DNA from: an uncultured Shewanella sp.
Lineage (GTDB): Bacteria; Pseudomonadota; Gammaproteobacteria; Enterobacterales; Shewanellaceae
Assembly: GCF_947501665.1 (NCBI RefSeq)
Contig: NZ_CANMWS010000016.1
Coordinates: 78,457 to 142,456 of the forward strand
Length of the DNA: 64,000 nt
Reading direction: 5' to 3'
Shown: positions 18,723 to 29,145 of the stretch, piece by piece
Layout of the letters: every line of letters starts with the position of its first letter
Numbering within the stretch: the stretch's first letter is position 1
Position numbers and translations under genes: made by a program
The notes under the pieces: generated by a model
The model's database searches: none
Told to the model about the DNA's origin: nothing
The model's input: only the letters and a program-made list of their open reading frames with translations

Positions 18723-20051
18723 CTAGCTTTGTGGGTTTAATGCTTCTTCCATTGCGCGATCGGCGGTGGCTTCGAGCCATGCAAGATCAATATTTTTATG
18801 GGCTTCACAAATAAACCAAGGTTCACGAGAATCGGGCTCTAACATGACACCATACTTGATTAAGTTATGGGCGAACTGGGTGTATAAATCACTGTTGGTT
18901 TTTTTCCAGTCTCGGTAATTTTGTGGCACTTCTTTACCAAAATGAACACCAAACATTGCATTGGGGCCAGCAAATTTATGTGCGATACCATGTTTGGTAA
19001 AGACGCGTGATAGTAATGCTTGTATATTACTACCAGCTTGATCAATATGAGTATATGCATCGGTTTCATTGAGTAAAGTTAACGTGGCTTTTGCTGCACT
19101 TAAGGCAATCATATTCGCCGTATAGGTACCGCCATGGGTCACGCCTTTTTGACTGAAGCTGATGACATCCATGACATCGGCGCGCCCACCGAAAGCAGCG
19201 ACAGGGTAACCATTTCCCATGGCTTTAGCATAAGTGGTGAGATCGGCATGAATGCCATAGAGTGATTGTGCGCCGCCTTTGGCCACGCGAAAGCCGGTTT
19301 TGACTTCGTCCATGATTAACAAACTGCCATGGGTATCACACATGTCACGTAGCTTTTGCATGTAAGCTTGCGATGAAGCGATACTGCCACAGTTGCCTAA
19401 TATTGGTTCAATGACAATGGCGGCAATATCATCACCGACCCGTTGAAATACCGCATCAATGGCGTCAAAATTGTTTAAAGGAACTGTTTCTAGATGTTCT
19501 CGGCTAGCCTCTGGGATCCCACTACCAAATGAAGCGATTTCTGGCGCTGCTTGGTTTTCTACATCCCAATTATCAACATCTGATTTCCACATCATCTCAT
19601 CATAGAGACCGTGGAACCCGCCTTCAACGACAACAATTTTATTACGATTGGTAAAACCTCGCGCAGTACGAACGGCACCGATCACCGCTTCAGTGCCTGA
19701 ATTGGCAAAACGCATTTTTTCGATATTGGGGCACATTTGTTTAATTAAAGCGATAACTTCTGAGTCTAATTTCGTTGAGAAACCTGAGATGGTGCCACAC
19801 TCAGTAATGGTTTTAATCACCGCTTCATCCACTCGAGTGTCGCGATAACCTAAAATAATGGGACCATAAGCTAAGCGAAAATCAACAAATTCTTGCCCAT
19901 CTTCATCGGTAATAGTACAGCCTTGGGTGTGTTTGACAAAAACAGTATTGTTTTCTCCCCAATAGCGGTAACTATCAGCCACACCTAACGGCATGTGGTT
20001 TTGTGCATGTTCTAATAAAGCGTTACCTAATGGTTTAGTTGATTGACTCAT
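18723..20051 (-). CDS. Class III aminotransferase, glutamate-1-semialdehyde mutase-like
   Basis: PLP-dependent class III (omega) aminotransferase of ~442 residues. The segment RFANSGTEAVIGAVRTARG binds the PLP phosphate, LLIMDEVKTGFR carries the Asp that pairs with the pyridine nitrogen, and TTYAKAMGNGYP contains the Schiff-base Lys. It resembles glutamate-1-semialdehyde 2,1-aminomutase but lacks the strict HemL context, so it may be a broader aminotransferase acting on an amino acid or amino-sugar substrate. ATG 20051 (MSQSTKPLG) is preferred; ATG 20087 is possible. It is divergent from an AraC-family gene. Confidence 0.85.
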   Translation of the reverse strand: MSQSTKPLGNALLEHAQNHMPLGVADSYRYWGENNTVFVKHTQGCTITDEDGQEFVDFRLAYGPIILGYRDTRVDEAVIKTITECGTISGFSTKLDSEVIALIKQMCPNIEKMRFANSGTEAVIGAVRTARGFTNRNKIVVVEGGFHGLYDEMMWKSDVDNWDVENQAAPEIASFGSGIPEASREHLETVPLNNFDAIDAVFQRVGDDIAAIVIEPILGNCGSIASSQAYMQKLRDMCDTHGSLLIMDEVKTGFRVAKGGAQSLYGIHADLTTYAKAMGNGYPVAAFGGRADVMDVISFSQKGVTHGGTYTANMIALSAAKATLTLLNETDAYTHIDQAGSNIQALLSRVFTKHGIAHKFAGPNAMFGVHFGKEVPQNYRDWKKTNSDLYTQFAHNLIKYGVMLEPDSREPWFICEAHKNIDLAWLEATADRAMEEALNPQS

Positions 20052-20294
20052 AACATCTTTGTCTTCGTGATTCATTTGAGGGCGCATAATACAGGGCTAG
20101 TAGGCAATTGACTATAATATTGCATCGTTTTTTTAGGGTTTTTTATGGAATAAAGTAAAGCGTTTTATTTGTTTTCACTATGCTATTTATCCATCAAAGG
20201 TACCAACCAAGGTAAAATATTTTGTCTTGATTAGAAGCAAAATGCTGTTTATTCTGGTTTTAAAAGGGTTTATTATTTTTTGGGAGAACGACAT

Positions 20295-21371
20295 ATGGAA
20301 TTTGGCCTGACTGCTTATCCAACAGTATCTGCAGCTGCAGTCTTGGATTTGTACGATGTATTGTCTTGTCATGAAGTAATAACACCAAAGAATGCCTGCC
20401 AACTGAATTTTAAACGTCAAGATCTCATGGGGGTTGAAAAGCGTGTTCCCCTCGCGTTTGAAAGGCAGTTGTGGGCTTTGGGAAGCAAATCACCCCGTTT
20501 GAGCAATATTGGTTTTGCTGTTGGTACGCAAATAAACCGAAATGCTCAAGGAGTATTATCTCATTTATTGTCGGTAGCCGATGACTTAAGAGAAGCGCTT
20601 TATTTATATAAGAAATATATTGTATTGATGAATCAATGCGAAAAAATTGATGTGGTCGAATATGGTTGGGGAATACGGATCCTTTACCTTACCGATTATG
20701 ATTATGAATTTACACAGGTTTCCACTGAGCGGAGTTTGAGTGCAATGGTGACTTGGGCTAAGTATTTAACGCAAAATAAGTTAACATTACGAAAAGCCAG
20801 TTTTAAACACAATAATGTCGCTAATTTACCTGATTATTTAACAATATTTGGTGATAAAGTGTGTTTTAATCAAAAGGAGACATTCCTTGATATTTCCAAC
20901 AGTGTGGCCAGTTTAAAAATTAAATCGGCAAATGCTTATATTAAGAATATGCTGGTTAAACGTATAGAACAAGAAATGAAAGTACTCTATATTGATGCTT
21001 CCTTAAGAGATAAAGTGATATTAATTATTCGGCAATATTTACACTCTCAAACTTGTTCCTCGGATTTTGTCGCACATAAATTAAATATGAGTCGACAAAC
21101 GTTACATCGAAAACTGACAAAGGAAGGCTTGAATTTTAAGATTATTTTAAGTGAAGTCAGGCAAGAAAAAGTCATTGGGTATTTATTAAATAAAAGTCAT
21201 AGTGTTGAAAGTATTGGGAGTATGTTAGGGTTTAAAGATGCCAGTTCCTTTTATCGAGCGTTTAAATCATGGTTTAACATGACGCCAAAAATGTATCGTC
21301 TGGCATTGTTGTCATCAGAAGAGCCTGAAATGATCACAACTTCAGCCCCGCTTGCACAAGAGCAAGGTTAA
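20295..21371 (+). CDS. AraC family transcriptional regulator (arabinose-binding-like N-domain)
   Basis: A 358-residue regulator. ATG 20295 has GGGAG eight bases upstream. The N-terminal ~200 residues resemble the Arabinose_bd domain (PF12625) common in OruR/ArgR-type AraC regulators. The C-terminus has two helix-turn-helix motifs: HKLNMSRQTLHRKL (~255-270) and VESIGSMLGFKDASSFYRAFKSWF (~300-323), followed by TPKMYR. It stands between a divergent aminotransferase gene and a convergent acyl-CoA synthetase gene. Regulators of this type often control genes next to them, so the aminotransferase or the acyl-ligase region is a candidate target; this is inference. Confidence 0.9.
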   Translation: MEFGLTAYPTVSAAAVLDLYDVLSCHEVITPKNACQLNFKRQDLMGVEKRVPLAFERQLWALGSKSPRLSNIGFAVGTQINRNAQGVLSHLLSVADDLREALYLYKKYIVLMNQCEKIDVVEYGWGIRILYLTDYDYEFTQVSTERSLSAMVTWAKYLTQNKLTLRKASFKHNNVANLPDYLTIFGDKVCFNQKETFLDISNSVASLKIKSANAYIKNMLVKRIEQEMKVLYIDASLRDKVILIIRQYLHSQTCSSDFVAHKLNMSRQTLHRKLTKEGLNFKIILSEVRQEKVIGYLLNKSHSVESIGSMLGFKDASSFYRAFKSWFNMTPKMYRLALLSSEEPEMITTSAPLAQEQG

Positions 21372-21380
21372 TCATTTCAC

Positions 21381-21411
21381 GCCTGCGCAGAGATAATATT
21401 TCTACGCAGGC
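21381..21411. terminator. Probable bidirectional terminator
   Basis: Stem GCCTGCG-x-AGA (21381-21391) pairs with TCT-x-CGCAGGC (21401-21411) with one mismatch, between the convergent AraC and acyl-CoA synthetase genes. A T-rich stretch follows on the plus strand a few bases later. Confidence 0.65.
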
Positions 21412-21428
21412 CCTTGTGTTACTTTTTA

Positions 21429-23258
21429 TCAATAACGGTATTTCCCCTCGATAATACGATGCTGCAGTTTAGCGCATAAGGGTTGATAGGTATCTGTGTT
21501 GGGGAGTAATACAAAAATAGGGTTATCTGAGTTCTCAATATTAAACCCCAATTCTTTCAGTCTATGTTTTTTATATTTGAAGGTGCCGGTCATATCCATC
21601 CCTTTACTTAAACTGATGAAAATGGGAATAGCGTATTGAGGAAGAGTTTGTTTTAACTTTCGATAAAATGTCGAAAAATTAAAATCGGCGATATCACAAT
21701 TGAGTTTGAGCTGGGCCATGCCCGCTTTACCATTCGTATTAGGAATGGTCACACCATAAACGACGGACTCACTAATATCATCAATTTCATCAATGAGCAT
21801 TTCAACTTCAGTCGTAGAGACATTTTCACCTTTCCAACGGAATGTATCTCCTACGCGATCAACAAATTGGGTATGTTTAAAGCCAATATCTCGCATCAAA
21901 TCACCGGTATTAAACCAAGCGTCGCCTGTTTCAAAAACATTTCTTAATACAGTGTGCTGTGTCTTTTTAATATCGGTGTAGCCATGAAAGGGGGATTTAG
22001 GGCTGATTTCACCAAGTAATAGTCCTGTTTGTCCTTTGGAGACTTTGTTGAAAAAGCCTTGCTTATTTCTAATGGGGCGGTCATTTTCTTTATCATATTC
22101 TATTAGTGCATATTTAGCCGGAGAAAAGCCAACAGTATGATCAAAGTTAAAGATATTACTAAAGCCAATATTGCCTTCGCTGGAAGCATAAAATTCATAG
22201 ATACGCTCAATATTGAATCGTTGTTTAAACGTTTGCCAAATCGAAGGACGTAGACCATTACCTAAAATCATTCTTATTTGATGTTGGTTATCATGTTCTG
22301 TTGGCGCTTGATCGATTAAATAGCGGCATAATTCACCAATATAACCAAATGCCGTTGCGTTATAGTAACGAATATCAGACCAAAAACGAGAAATACTGAA
22401 TTTTCTGGTCATGATCAAAGTGGCATTACCAGCCAGAATGGATCCCCAACAGATAGCCATAGCAGTTGAATGATAAAAGGGCAGAGGAACATACATAGCA
22501 TCGCTTGCTTTTAAGTGCACTGTTGCATGACCAAAAGACCCATAAGCTTTCATGAAACGACCGTGATTAAAGATCACCGCTTTGGGTAAACCCGTTGTGC
22601 CTGAAGTGTATACATAGAAGCATGGATCTTCTCCAGTAATATGCTTGACTTGAGGCAGCGATTTTCCTGATTGTGCTCGAATAATGAGTGCTAAATTTTG
22701 CCAGTGAACAGGGGCATGTCCCATTTTGGTGAGTGTATCAGTATCGGCTAAATAAAAGTGATGGGTACAGGGAATATGAACATCATCGCGAATGGCTTCG
22801 TAAGCTTCGTAGCATTCCTCACCAACAACAATGAGTTTTGGTTGGACGATACTGAGGCTATGGGTAAGTACCTTTCCCTGTTGGCTGGTATTGATCATTG
22901 CGCTAATGACACCGATCTTAGCACATGCTGTGACTACTGCTAAGAGCTCTGGTCTATTTTCAACCATAATGGCAACACAATCACCTTTTTTGAGTCCATA
23001 ATTGAGCAAAGTACGAGCAATTTTATTACTCCACTCATTGAATACTTGATAAGTAATATTGCGTTCTTGATAACGAATGGCCAACCCTAGAGGATTTTTC
23101 TTCGCCGCTTTTTCAACACAGAGCCCGAGGCCGACAGCTTTTGTTTTATTTCTCGCGTCGGCAATTTTGAGGCCTTTAATAATGCGGGGTAATTTAAAGA
23201 GTATTTCTGGTACTTTGAGTACCATTTTTTTTGCTGTGATGATTTCATTGTGTTTCAT
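21429..23258 (-). CDS. Long-chain acyl-CoA synthetase (AMP-binding, FATP/FadD6-like)
   Basis: A 609-residue ANL-superfamily ligase. The P-loop-like motif YVYTSGTTGLPKAV (around residue 212), the A5-type segment YEFYASSEGNIGF and the A7 motif with GDAWFNTGD and RVGDTFRWKGENVSTTEVE place it in the very-long-chain/FATP subgroup that activates fatty acids to acyl-CoA through an acyl-adenylate. It lacks TM segments apart from a weak N-terminal region. It is encoded opposite to a nearby acyltransferase-diiron enzyme cluster and beside a HIT gene. A role in supplying acyl-CoA to that cluster is plausible but unproven; general fatty-acid use is the alternative. Confidence 0.9.
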   Translation of the reverse strand: MKHNEIITAKKMVLKVPEILFKLPRIIKGLKIADARNKTKAVGLGLCVEKAAKKNPLGLAIRYQERNITYQVFNEWSNKIARTLLNYGLKKGDCVAIMVENRPELLAVVTACAKIGVISAMINTSQQGKVLTHSLSIVQPKLIVVGEECYEAYEAIRDDVHIPCTHHFYLADTDTLTKMGHAPVHWQNLALIIRAQSGKSLPQVKHITGEDPCFYVYTSGTTGLPKAVIFNHGRFMKAYGSFGHATVHLKASDAMYVPLPFYHSTAMAICWGSILAGNATLIMTRKFSISRFWSDIRYYNATAFGYIGELCRYLIDQAPTEHDNQHQIRMILGNGLRPSIWQTFKQRFNIERIYEFYASSEGNIGFSNIFNFDHTVGFSPAKYALIEYDKENDRPIRNKQGFFNKVSKGQTGLLLGEISPKSPFHGYTDIKKTQHTVLRNVFETGDAWFNTGDLMRDIGFKHTQFVDRVGDTFRWKGENVSTTEVEMLIDEIDDISESVVYGVTIPNTNGKAGMAQLKLNCDIADFNFSTFYRKLKQTLPQYAIPIFISLSKGMDMTGTFKYKKHRLKELGFNIENSDNPIFVLLPNTDTYQPLCAKLQHRIIEGKYRY

Positions 23259-23343
23259 TCTATCAACTCTAGCGGTAATGATAATATTATTTAAATATTA
23301 TTTAAGAAATGAATGGAATAAAACGACAATTTGAATCAAGTTA

Positions 23344-23805
23344 TTAGCAATTTGTCTCATTGGAGCCATCTTTTATATTGAGTGACAGTTTTTTTGCCCA
23401 AGTGAGTGTTTTTTTATTAATGATATAATTGAATGGGTTAATATACCGCGTGAACATATTAATTAAAAAATAAAGTGTATCGCACCGATACCTTGGAATA
23501 AGGTGTAAGTGTACATGAGGAATATGTTGGTAAGCACTGGGACCATCATTAATTAAAAAATGCACATCCTTAATGCTATGATCCATTCTTTTCATTGCTA
23601 AAGTGATATTTGAGGCAACGTTGATAAGCTGTGAACGTTCTTTATCAGTTAATTGAGTAATAGATTGCTTATGCCTTTTACTGAGTATTAAAAGGTGACC
23701 TCTGCTCAATTTGAATTTATCTAATATGACATGACAATCATTACTTTCATAAATACTAATACAAGGAAGAACACCATTGTTTATTTTGCAAAAGATGCAT
23801 GTCAT
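23344..23805 (-). CDS. HIT family protein
   Basis: A 153-residue histidine-triad protein. N-terminal CIFCKI supplies a Cys pair seen in HIT proteins, and IPHVHLHLIPR is the catalytic HxHxHxx motif, with the middle His as nucleophile for nucleotidyl hydrolysis. The C-terminal ~40 residues (from about YFLINMFTR) are unlike canonical short Hint proteins and look lipophilic or basic, suggesting a divergent subgroup. Located 85 bases upstream of, and on the same strand as, the acyl-CoA synthetase gene, so it may lead that operon; HIT enzymes can hydrolyse acyl-adenylates, which would be a proofreading link, but that is speculation. Confidence 0.88.
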   Translation of the reverse strand: MTCIFCKINNGVLPCISIYESNDCHVILDKFKLSRGHLLILSKRHKQSITQLTDKERSQLINVASNITLAMKRMDHSIKDVHFLINDGPSAYQHIPHVHLHLIPRYRCDTLYFLINMFTRYINPFNYIINKKTLTWAKKLSLNIKDGSNETNC

Positions 23806-24175
23806 AAGAATACCAGTTGTTTATATTTTATTTTAATAATTTACATTATTAGATTTATAACGCAATTTAAAATAATAAATTTACAATTTATTTTAATTAA
23901 ATTTAATTAACCAAAGTTAAACGATTAAGTGTTCTAGTATTTTATAATAAAAATAAGGGAGACATGATGGTTAGGCTTGTCTCTTCGTTGTTGATTATAT
24001 GTTTAACATTGATTTTATAGTGTTTTTTGTTATTTTTGTCCTGTGTTATATGATTAGCGCTAGAGTGTAAAATGTGACAAATAGCCATATGGATAAGACA
24101 AAATGCAATTGTATTATGTCAAATACTTAGTTAACTTTTCTGTGGTATTGATATTTAATCAATCAGGAAATAAGT
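23806..24175. promoter_or_regulatory. Divergent promoter region between HIT gene and acyltransferase cluster
   Basis: About 370 very AT-rich bases containing the promoters for both divergent units. A perfect palindrome TAGCGCTA lies at about 24056-24063. No -35/-10 pair is convincing. A regulator such as the nearby AraC protein could act here, but no site was identified. Confidence 0.4.
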
Positions 24176-24919
24176 ATGAGTATAGCCGTAAAAAAAGTAA
24201 ATGATGATAAGGTTAATGATGAATTCAATTTGAATTTAATTAACCCGAATGTTGACCGTTTATATCGATATACAGATAATCTGACTCAAAAAATAATAGG
24301 AAGGAAAGACTTAATTATTCGTCAAGTAACAAATGGTAGTGATTTATATTTATTGTCTGAAGCAAGAAAAAAAATCTATGCAAAGCATGCCAGTTATTTT
24401 AGTCAATTTTATAACAATGATTTTTTTATTGATGATAAAGATTATTCCTCTTATTTATTTGCTTGTTTTTTTAAAGGAGAGATAGTAGGGACTCAACGTA
24501 TTGCCACTTATCCATTTGAAGTGTGTCAATATATTAATAATAAAGCATTAAGTGCGTTTTTAGGCTGTGACTTTCAAAATAATTATATTGAATTTTCAAG
24601 ATTGGCTGTTAATCAAGATTATGGTCTGGGACATGGACTTGCTCATGCATTAAATGTGGTTGCCGGTATTTTAGTCACAATGAGTATCAAAAAAAGTCAA
24701 TATATTACATATTCAAAACCCAAGTTAAAACGAAAAGCGGCTAATTTTGATGATGATGTGATTGCTTTTACTATATCAGAGCGTGAAAACGAGAAATATG
24801 AATTATATAAAGCGAATACTTTGATTAGCATGTCCCAGTTATTAGGGATTGCCAAACAGCCGGGCTTATCGCTTTATGAGAGTATCAATAATGTCATGAT
24901 GGACGAGAAGCGGGGGTAA
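24176..24919 (+). CDS. FeeM/LuxI-like N-acyltransferase (GNAT-related)
   Basis: A 247-residue protein. AGGAAATAAGT precedes the ATG. It shows the layout of the autoinducer-synthase/FeeM branch of the GNAT fold: EARKKIYAKHASYF (compare R-x-x-V/Y-F in LuxI), FKGEIVGTQRIATYPF for the beta4 strand, and the diagnostic NYIEFSRLAVNQDYGLGHGLAHAL (E-x-S-R-x-A-V). FeeM-type enzymes join an acyl chain, usually from acyl-ACP, to an amino acid, giving N-acyl amino acids; LuxI-type enzymes make acyl-homoserine lactones. The product here is unknown. The next genes encode an SnoaL-like protein and a diiron enzyme, spaced 5 and 28 bases, so a three-gene operon is likely. Confidence 0.75.
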   Translation: MSIAVKKVNDDKVNDEFNLNLINPNVDRLYRYTDNLTQKIIGRKDLIIRQVTNGSDLYLLSEARKKIYAKHASYFSQFYNNDFFIDDKDYSSYLFACFFKGEIVGTQRIATYPFEVCQYINNKALSAFLGCDFQNNYIEFSRLAVNQDYGLGHGLAHALNVVAGILVTMSIKKSQYITYSKPKLKRKAANFDDDVIAFTISERENEKYELYKANTLISMSQLLGIAKQPGLSLYESINNVMMDEKRG

Positions 24920-24924
24920 ATACT

Positions 24925-25413
24925 ATGCTCGAAGTGGTAAAAGAAAAAGCGCAGATTGACAATGAATATGCGACTGAGGAGGGAGCAGGACTAAAGACAG
25001 TTAAGCATGGCGAATCGATTTCACAAAAAAATATAGACATAGTATTGGCTTTTTATGATGGTGTTTTTAGCCAAAGAAAGGTCGAATGTTGTCACGATTT
25101 AATGAAGGCTGATTATATTAATCATAGTCAATTTGTTGAAAATGGTAGAGAAAACTTTAAAGCTTACTTTAATACTTTCTATCAAAAATTTAAGCATTCA
25201 GGCACAAAAGTCGAACTTGTTTTTGCGGATAAAGACTGGGTTTGCTTACATGCAACGCATTGGGCATCGAATCGACTTTTTACCGTTAAATTAAAATGTG
25301 TCGATATTTATCGATTAGAGCAAGGGCAATTAGCAGAGCACTGGGACTCAGTTGAAGGGTTGACTGTTTTTTCTCGTTTAGTTTTCTTTCTGAAATCTTT
25401 TTTAAGACTGTAA
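24925..25413 (+). CDS. SnoaL-like (NTF2-fold) protein
   Basis: A 162-residue protein. The central ~120 residues (IVLAFYDGVFSQRKVECCHDLMKADYINHS ... VDIYRLEQGQLAEHWDSVEG) match the SnoaL/NTF2 fold, whose members act as cyclases, isomerases or hydrolases on small, often polyketide or lipid-derived, molecules. A polar N-terminal extension of ~35 residues precedes it. The gene begins 5 bases after the FeeM-like gene with GGGG as a Shine-Dalgarno-like site, so co-translation is likely. By position it is probably a tailoring enzyme for the acyl product; this is inference. Confidence 0.8.
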   Translation: MLEVVKEKAQIDNEYATEEGAGLKTVKHGESISQKNIDIVLAFYDGVFSQRKVECCHDLMKADYINHSQFVENGRENFKAYFNTFYQKFKHSGTKVELVFADKDWVCLHATHWASNRLFTVKLKCVDIYRLEQGQLAEHWDSVEGLTVFSRLVFFLKSFLRL

Positions 25414-25441
25414 TAATATAGCGGATATTTAAGGATAAAAC

Positions 25442-26122
25442 ATGTCATTTATTAATGAATTAGCAGTAATTTGCGACAAAGAATGGGAAAAAATAAAGTC
25501 GGGGACTTTTTTTCGCTTAGCCACTGAAGCGATCACCAAAGAACTGTATATCGATGCGATGGTGCAAGTGTTCCATTATACCAAGAATAATGCGATTAAT
25601 CAGGCTGCGGCCACGTTTCCCGAAGATCATAAAAAATTAGGTTTACTGCGGTTTGCTATGCGTCACGCCCTAGAAGAGCTTGGGCATGAAAACATGGTCG
25701 TGAGAGATTTGGAGTCCATGGGCGTTGATTCAAGTGTGTTTGATACACCGCCTTTACCAGCTACCGAAGCATTGAATGGTTATTTACACAGTGTGGCCAT
25801 TCGAGGCGGGGTGATCCCAAGGCTAGGGTACAGCTATTGGGCTGAAGACAGTTATGAGCATTTAGGAGGGTTACTGGATGCGTGTCGTCATGTGTTAAAA
25901 TTAACGGATAAACAATTGAGCTTTTTTATCGCTCATGCAGTGATTGATGTTAAGCATGCGCAAGATGTCAATGATGCCATTGAAGAGTGGGTTGTGACGG
26001 AAGAAGAACAGCAAGCTGTGATCCAAGTGGCGAAAACCACATTATTTTTAACTGGACAAATTTTGGAATCAGTGGCTCAAGCTTATCTTGCTAAACAAGA
26101 GAAGCTAGCGCTAACCGCATAA
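25442..26122 (+). CDS. Heme-oxygenase-like diiron oxygenase (TenA/PqqC/UndA-like fold)
   Basis: A 226-residue all-helical protein. Helix motifs HALEELGHENM (E-x-x-x-H and E-x-x-H) and HAVIDVKHAQDVN (H-x3-D-x2-H) give the E/H and H/D/H metal ligands that distinguish heme-oxygenase-like diiron oxidases (HDOs) from TenA thiaminases. HDOs perform oxygen-dependent chemistry such as desaturation, N-oxygenation, C-C cleavage and UndA-type alkene formation from fatty acids. It is the third gene of the acyltransferase-SnoaL-HDO set, ends at a strong terminator, and has AAGGAT before its ATG. The exact reaction is unknown; oxidising the acyl or amino moiety made by the FeeM-like enzyme is the natural hypothesis. 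Confidence 0.78.
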   Translation: MSFINELAVICDKEWEKIKSGTFFRLATEAITKELYIDAMVQVFHYTKNNAINQAAATFPEDHKKLGLLRFAMRHALEELGHENMVVRDLESMGVDSSVFDTPPLPATEALNGYLHSVAIRGGVIPRLGYSYWAEDSYEHLGGLLDACRHVLKLTDKQLSFFIAHAVIDVKHAQDVNDAIEEWVVTEEEQQAVIQVAKTTLFLTGQILESVAQAYLAKQEKLALTA

Positions 26123-26132
26123 AAACGAATGC

Positions 26133-26163
26133 AAAAATAGCAGGAAAAATGCCTGCTATTTTT
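26133..26163. terminator. Bidirectional rho-independent terminator
   Basis: Perfect 12-base stem AAAAATAGCAGG (26133-26144) / CCTGCTATTTTT (26152-26163) between the convergent HDO and trxB genes. Confidence 0.92.
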
Positions 26164-26197
26164 GAATTAATTAGCCAATGAAGACTTAGTGCTTCGT

Positions 26198-27166
<969 letters not shown>

Positions 27167-27329
27167 TTAACGCGTGGGGGGATTGTAGGGAATTTGGCTC
27201 TCAGGGTAAAGCCATGAAAGCAGATTATTCTAGATTGCTTTAATCGAAAAACTCAATGATCGATAAAAAAGGAAACCTTAAGTTTCCTTTTTATGCTGCC
27301 AATGGGTTTATCATTGAACAAAAAGAGAG

Positions 27330-28445
27330 TTAAGCAAGCAATAACATAGGATCGACATAAGCTAAATCAAGGGCTTCAGCGACTTCAACACAGGTAATTT
27401 TACCGTGCATTACATTTAGGCCATTACGCAAATGTTTATCTTGTTGCAATGCTTTCTTATAGCCTAAATCAGCCAATTTAATGATGTAAGGTAAGGTGGC
27501 ATTATTTAAGGCAAAAGTTGAAGTCCGTGCGACGGCGCCAGGCATATTGGCGACGCAATAATGTACAATATCATCAACGATGTAAGTGGGGTCTTCATGG
27601 GTTGTCGCATGAGAGGTTTCAATACAGCCGCCCTGATCGATAGCAACATCAACAATAGCTGAACCGGTTTTCATGCGTTTAATGTGATCTCTCGTGACCA
27701 ATTTGGGGGCGGCGGCACCTGGTACCAGTACGCCACCAATCACAAGATCGGCCTCTAGTACATATTTTTCAATGGCACTTGCTGTCGAATAAATGGCTTT
27801 AATTTTATTATCAAACTGCACATTTAAACGACGTAGCGTATCGATATTTCGATCCAGTACCACGACATCCGCGCCCAGTCCAACCGCCATTTGTGCGGCA
27901 TTTGTACCCACCATACCGCCGCCAATAATGACAACTTTAGCAGGTTCAACACCAGGGACGCCACCTAACAACATGCCACGTCCACCACGAGATTTCTCAA
28001 GTGCCATTGCTCCAGCTTGTATCGACATACGTCCAGCAACTTCTGACATTGGGGCGAGTAAGGGAAGGGTGCCGCGATCGTCGGTGACGGTCTCATAAGC
28101 AATACAAACAGCTTGGCTGTCAATTAAGTCCTTGGTTTGAGGTAAGTCAGGGGCAAGGTGGAGATAAGTAAACAGTAATTGATCGGGTTTTAACATGGCC
28201 CGCTCAATTGCCTGAGGCTCTTTCACTTTAACTATCATGTCTGCTGTGTCAAAAATTTCTTTTGCAGTGCTGAGAATGATTGCACCCACATCTAGATAAT
28301 CTTGATCGGAAAAACCGACGCCAACACCCGCATTTGTTTCGATAAATACATCATGTCCTTTTAGTTTTAGTTCATGGACACTGGATGGAACCATACCAAC
28401 ACGGTATTCATGGTTTTTGATTTCTTTAGGAACACCAATTATCAT
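27330..28445 (-). CDS. ald: Alanine dehydrogenase
   Basis: A 371-residue NAD-dependent L-alanine dehydrogenase converting alanine to pyruvate and ammonia. N-terminal MIIGVPKEIKNHEYRVGMVP with the conserved Lys, Arg and pyruvate-binding residues, the DDRGTLPLLAPMSEVAGR segment and the Rossmann NAD motif VVIIGGGMVGTNAA are all typical. ATG 28445 is preferred over the adjacent ATG 28448 by spacing from GAGG and by family N-termini. It is divergent from an Lrp gene, the usual arrangement for Lrp-controlled ald. Confidence 0.97.
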   Translation of the reverse strand: MIIGVPKEIKNHEYRVGMVPSSVHELKLKGHDVFIETNAGVGVGFSDQDYLDVGAIILSTAKEIFDTADMIVKVKEPQAIERAMLKPDQLLFTYLHLAPDLPQTKDLIDSQAVCIAYETVTDDRGTLPLLAPMSEVAGRMSIQAGAMALEKSRGGRGMLLGGVPGVEPAKVVIIGGGMVGTNAAQMAVGLGADVVVLDRNIDTLRRLNVQFDNKIKAIYSTASAIEKYVLEADLVIGGVLVPGAAAPKLVTRDHIKRMKTGSAIVDVAIDQGGCIETSHATTHEDPTYIVDDIVHYCVANMPGAVARTSTFALNNATLPYIIKLADLGYKKALQQDKHLRNGLNVMHGKITCVEVAEALDLAYVDPMLLLA

Positions 28446-28625
28446 CATTAAGCCTCAAATTGCATAAACACCCATTTACATCGGGCGTGATAGTGATTGA
28501 AGGGAAGTCTGAATTGTTATATTTTCAGTAAAGTAAGTATATTACTCCTTTGGAAGTTTATGCTACTAAAGATGGGCCATTTGCAGTGTGTTGTATCGTT
28601 TTACTGCTAATTTAAGGTTAATAAT

Positions 28626-29129
28626 ATGGTAAATAATAAAAAAAGTCCGATAAAAGACTTAGATAGAATCGATAGAAATATACTCAATGAACTACAAATT
28701 GATGGACGTATTTCTAATGTGGAGCTTTCAAAACGAGTGGGTTTAAGTCCAACTCCTTGTCTTGAAAGAGTAAAAAGGCTAGAAAAACAAGGCTATATTA
28801 ACGGTTATACAGCGCTAATCAATCCGCATTATATTGGTGCATCTCTATTGGTTTTTGTTGAAATTACACTAAACAGAGATACTTCAGAGGTCTTTGATAA
28901 GTTTAATCGTGCGGTACAACTCCTTGATGATATTCAAGAATGTCATTTAGTGTCAGGAGATTTTGATTACTTATTGAAAACCCGTGTGTCTGATATGTCT
29001 GCGTATAGACGGCTACTCGGAGAAACATTGCTACACCTTCCTTCGGTTTCGGATACTCGAACCTATGTTGTGATGGAAGAAGTGAAGCAAACAAATCGTG
29101 TGGCTATTAATACGGTCAGTGGAAGCTAA
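28626..29129 (+). CDS. lrp: Leucine-responsive regulatory protein
   Basis: A 167-residue Lrp/AsnC family regulator with N-terminal helix-turn-helix (RISNVELSKRVGLSPTPCLERVKRLEKQG) and a C-terminal RAM ligand domain (GDFDYLLKTRVSDMSAYRRLLGETLLHLP). The close match to Lrp itself, and the position divergent from ald and upstream of ftsK, are typical of gammaproteobacteria. It acts as a global nucleoid-binding regulator of amino-acid metabolism. A strong terminator follows, so it is monocistronic. Confidence 0.96.
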   Translation: MVNNKKSPIKDLDRIDRNILNELQIDGRISNVELSKRVGLSPTPCLERVKRLEKQGYINGYTALINPHYIGASLLVFVEITLNRDTSEVFDKFNRAVQLLDDIQECHLVSGDFDYLLKTRVSDMSAYRRLLGETLLHLPSVSDTRTYVVMEEVKQTNRVAINTVSGS

Positions 29130-29145
29130 CGCTAAAATATGCTGC

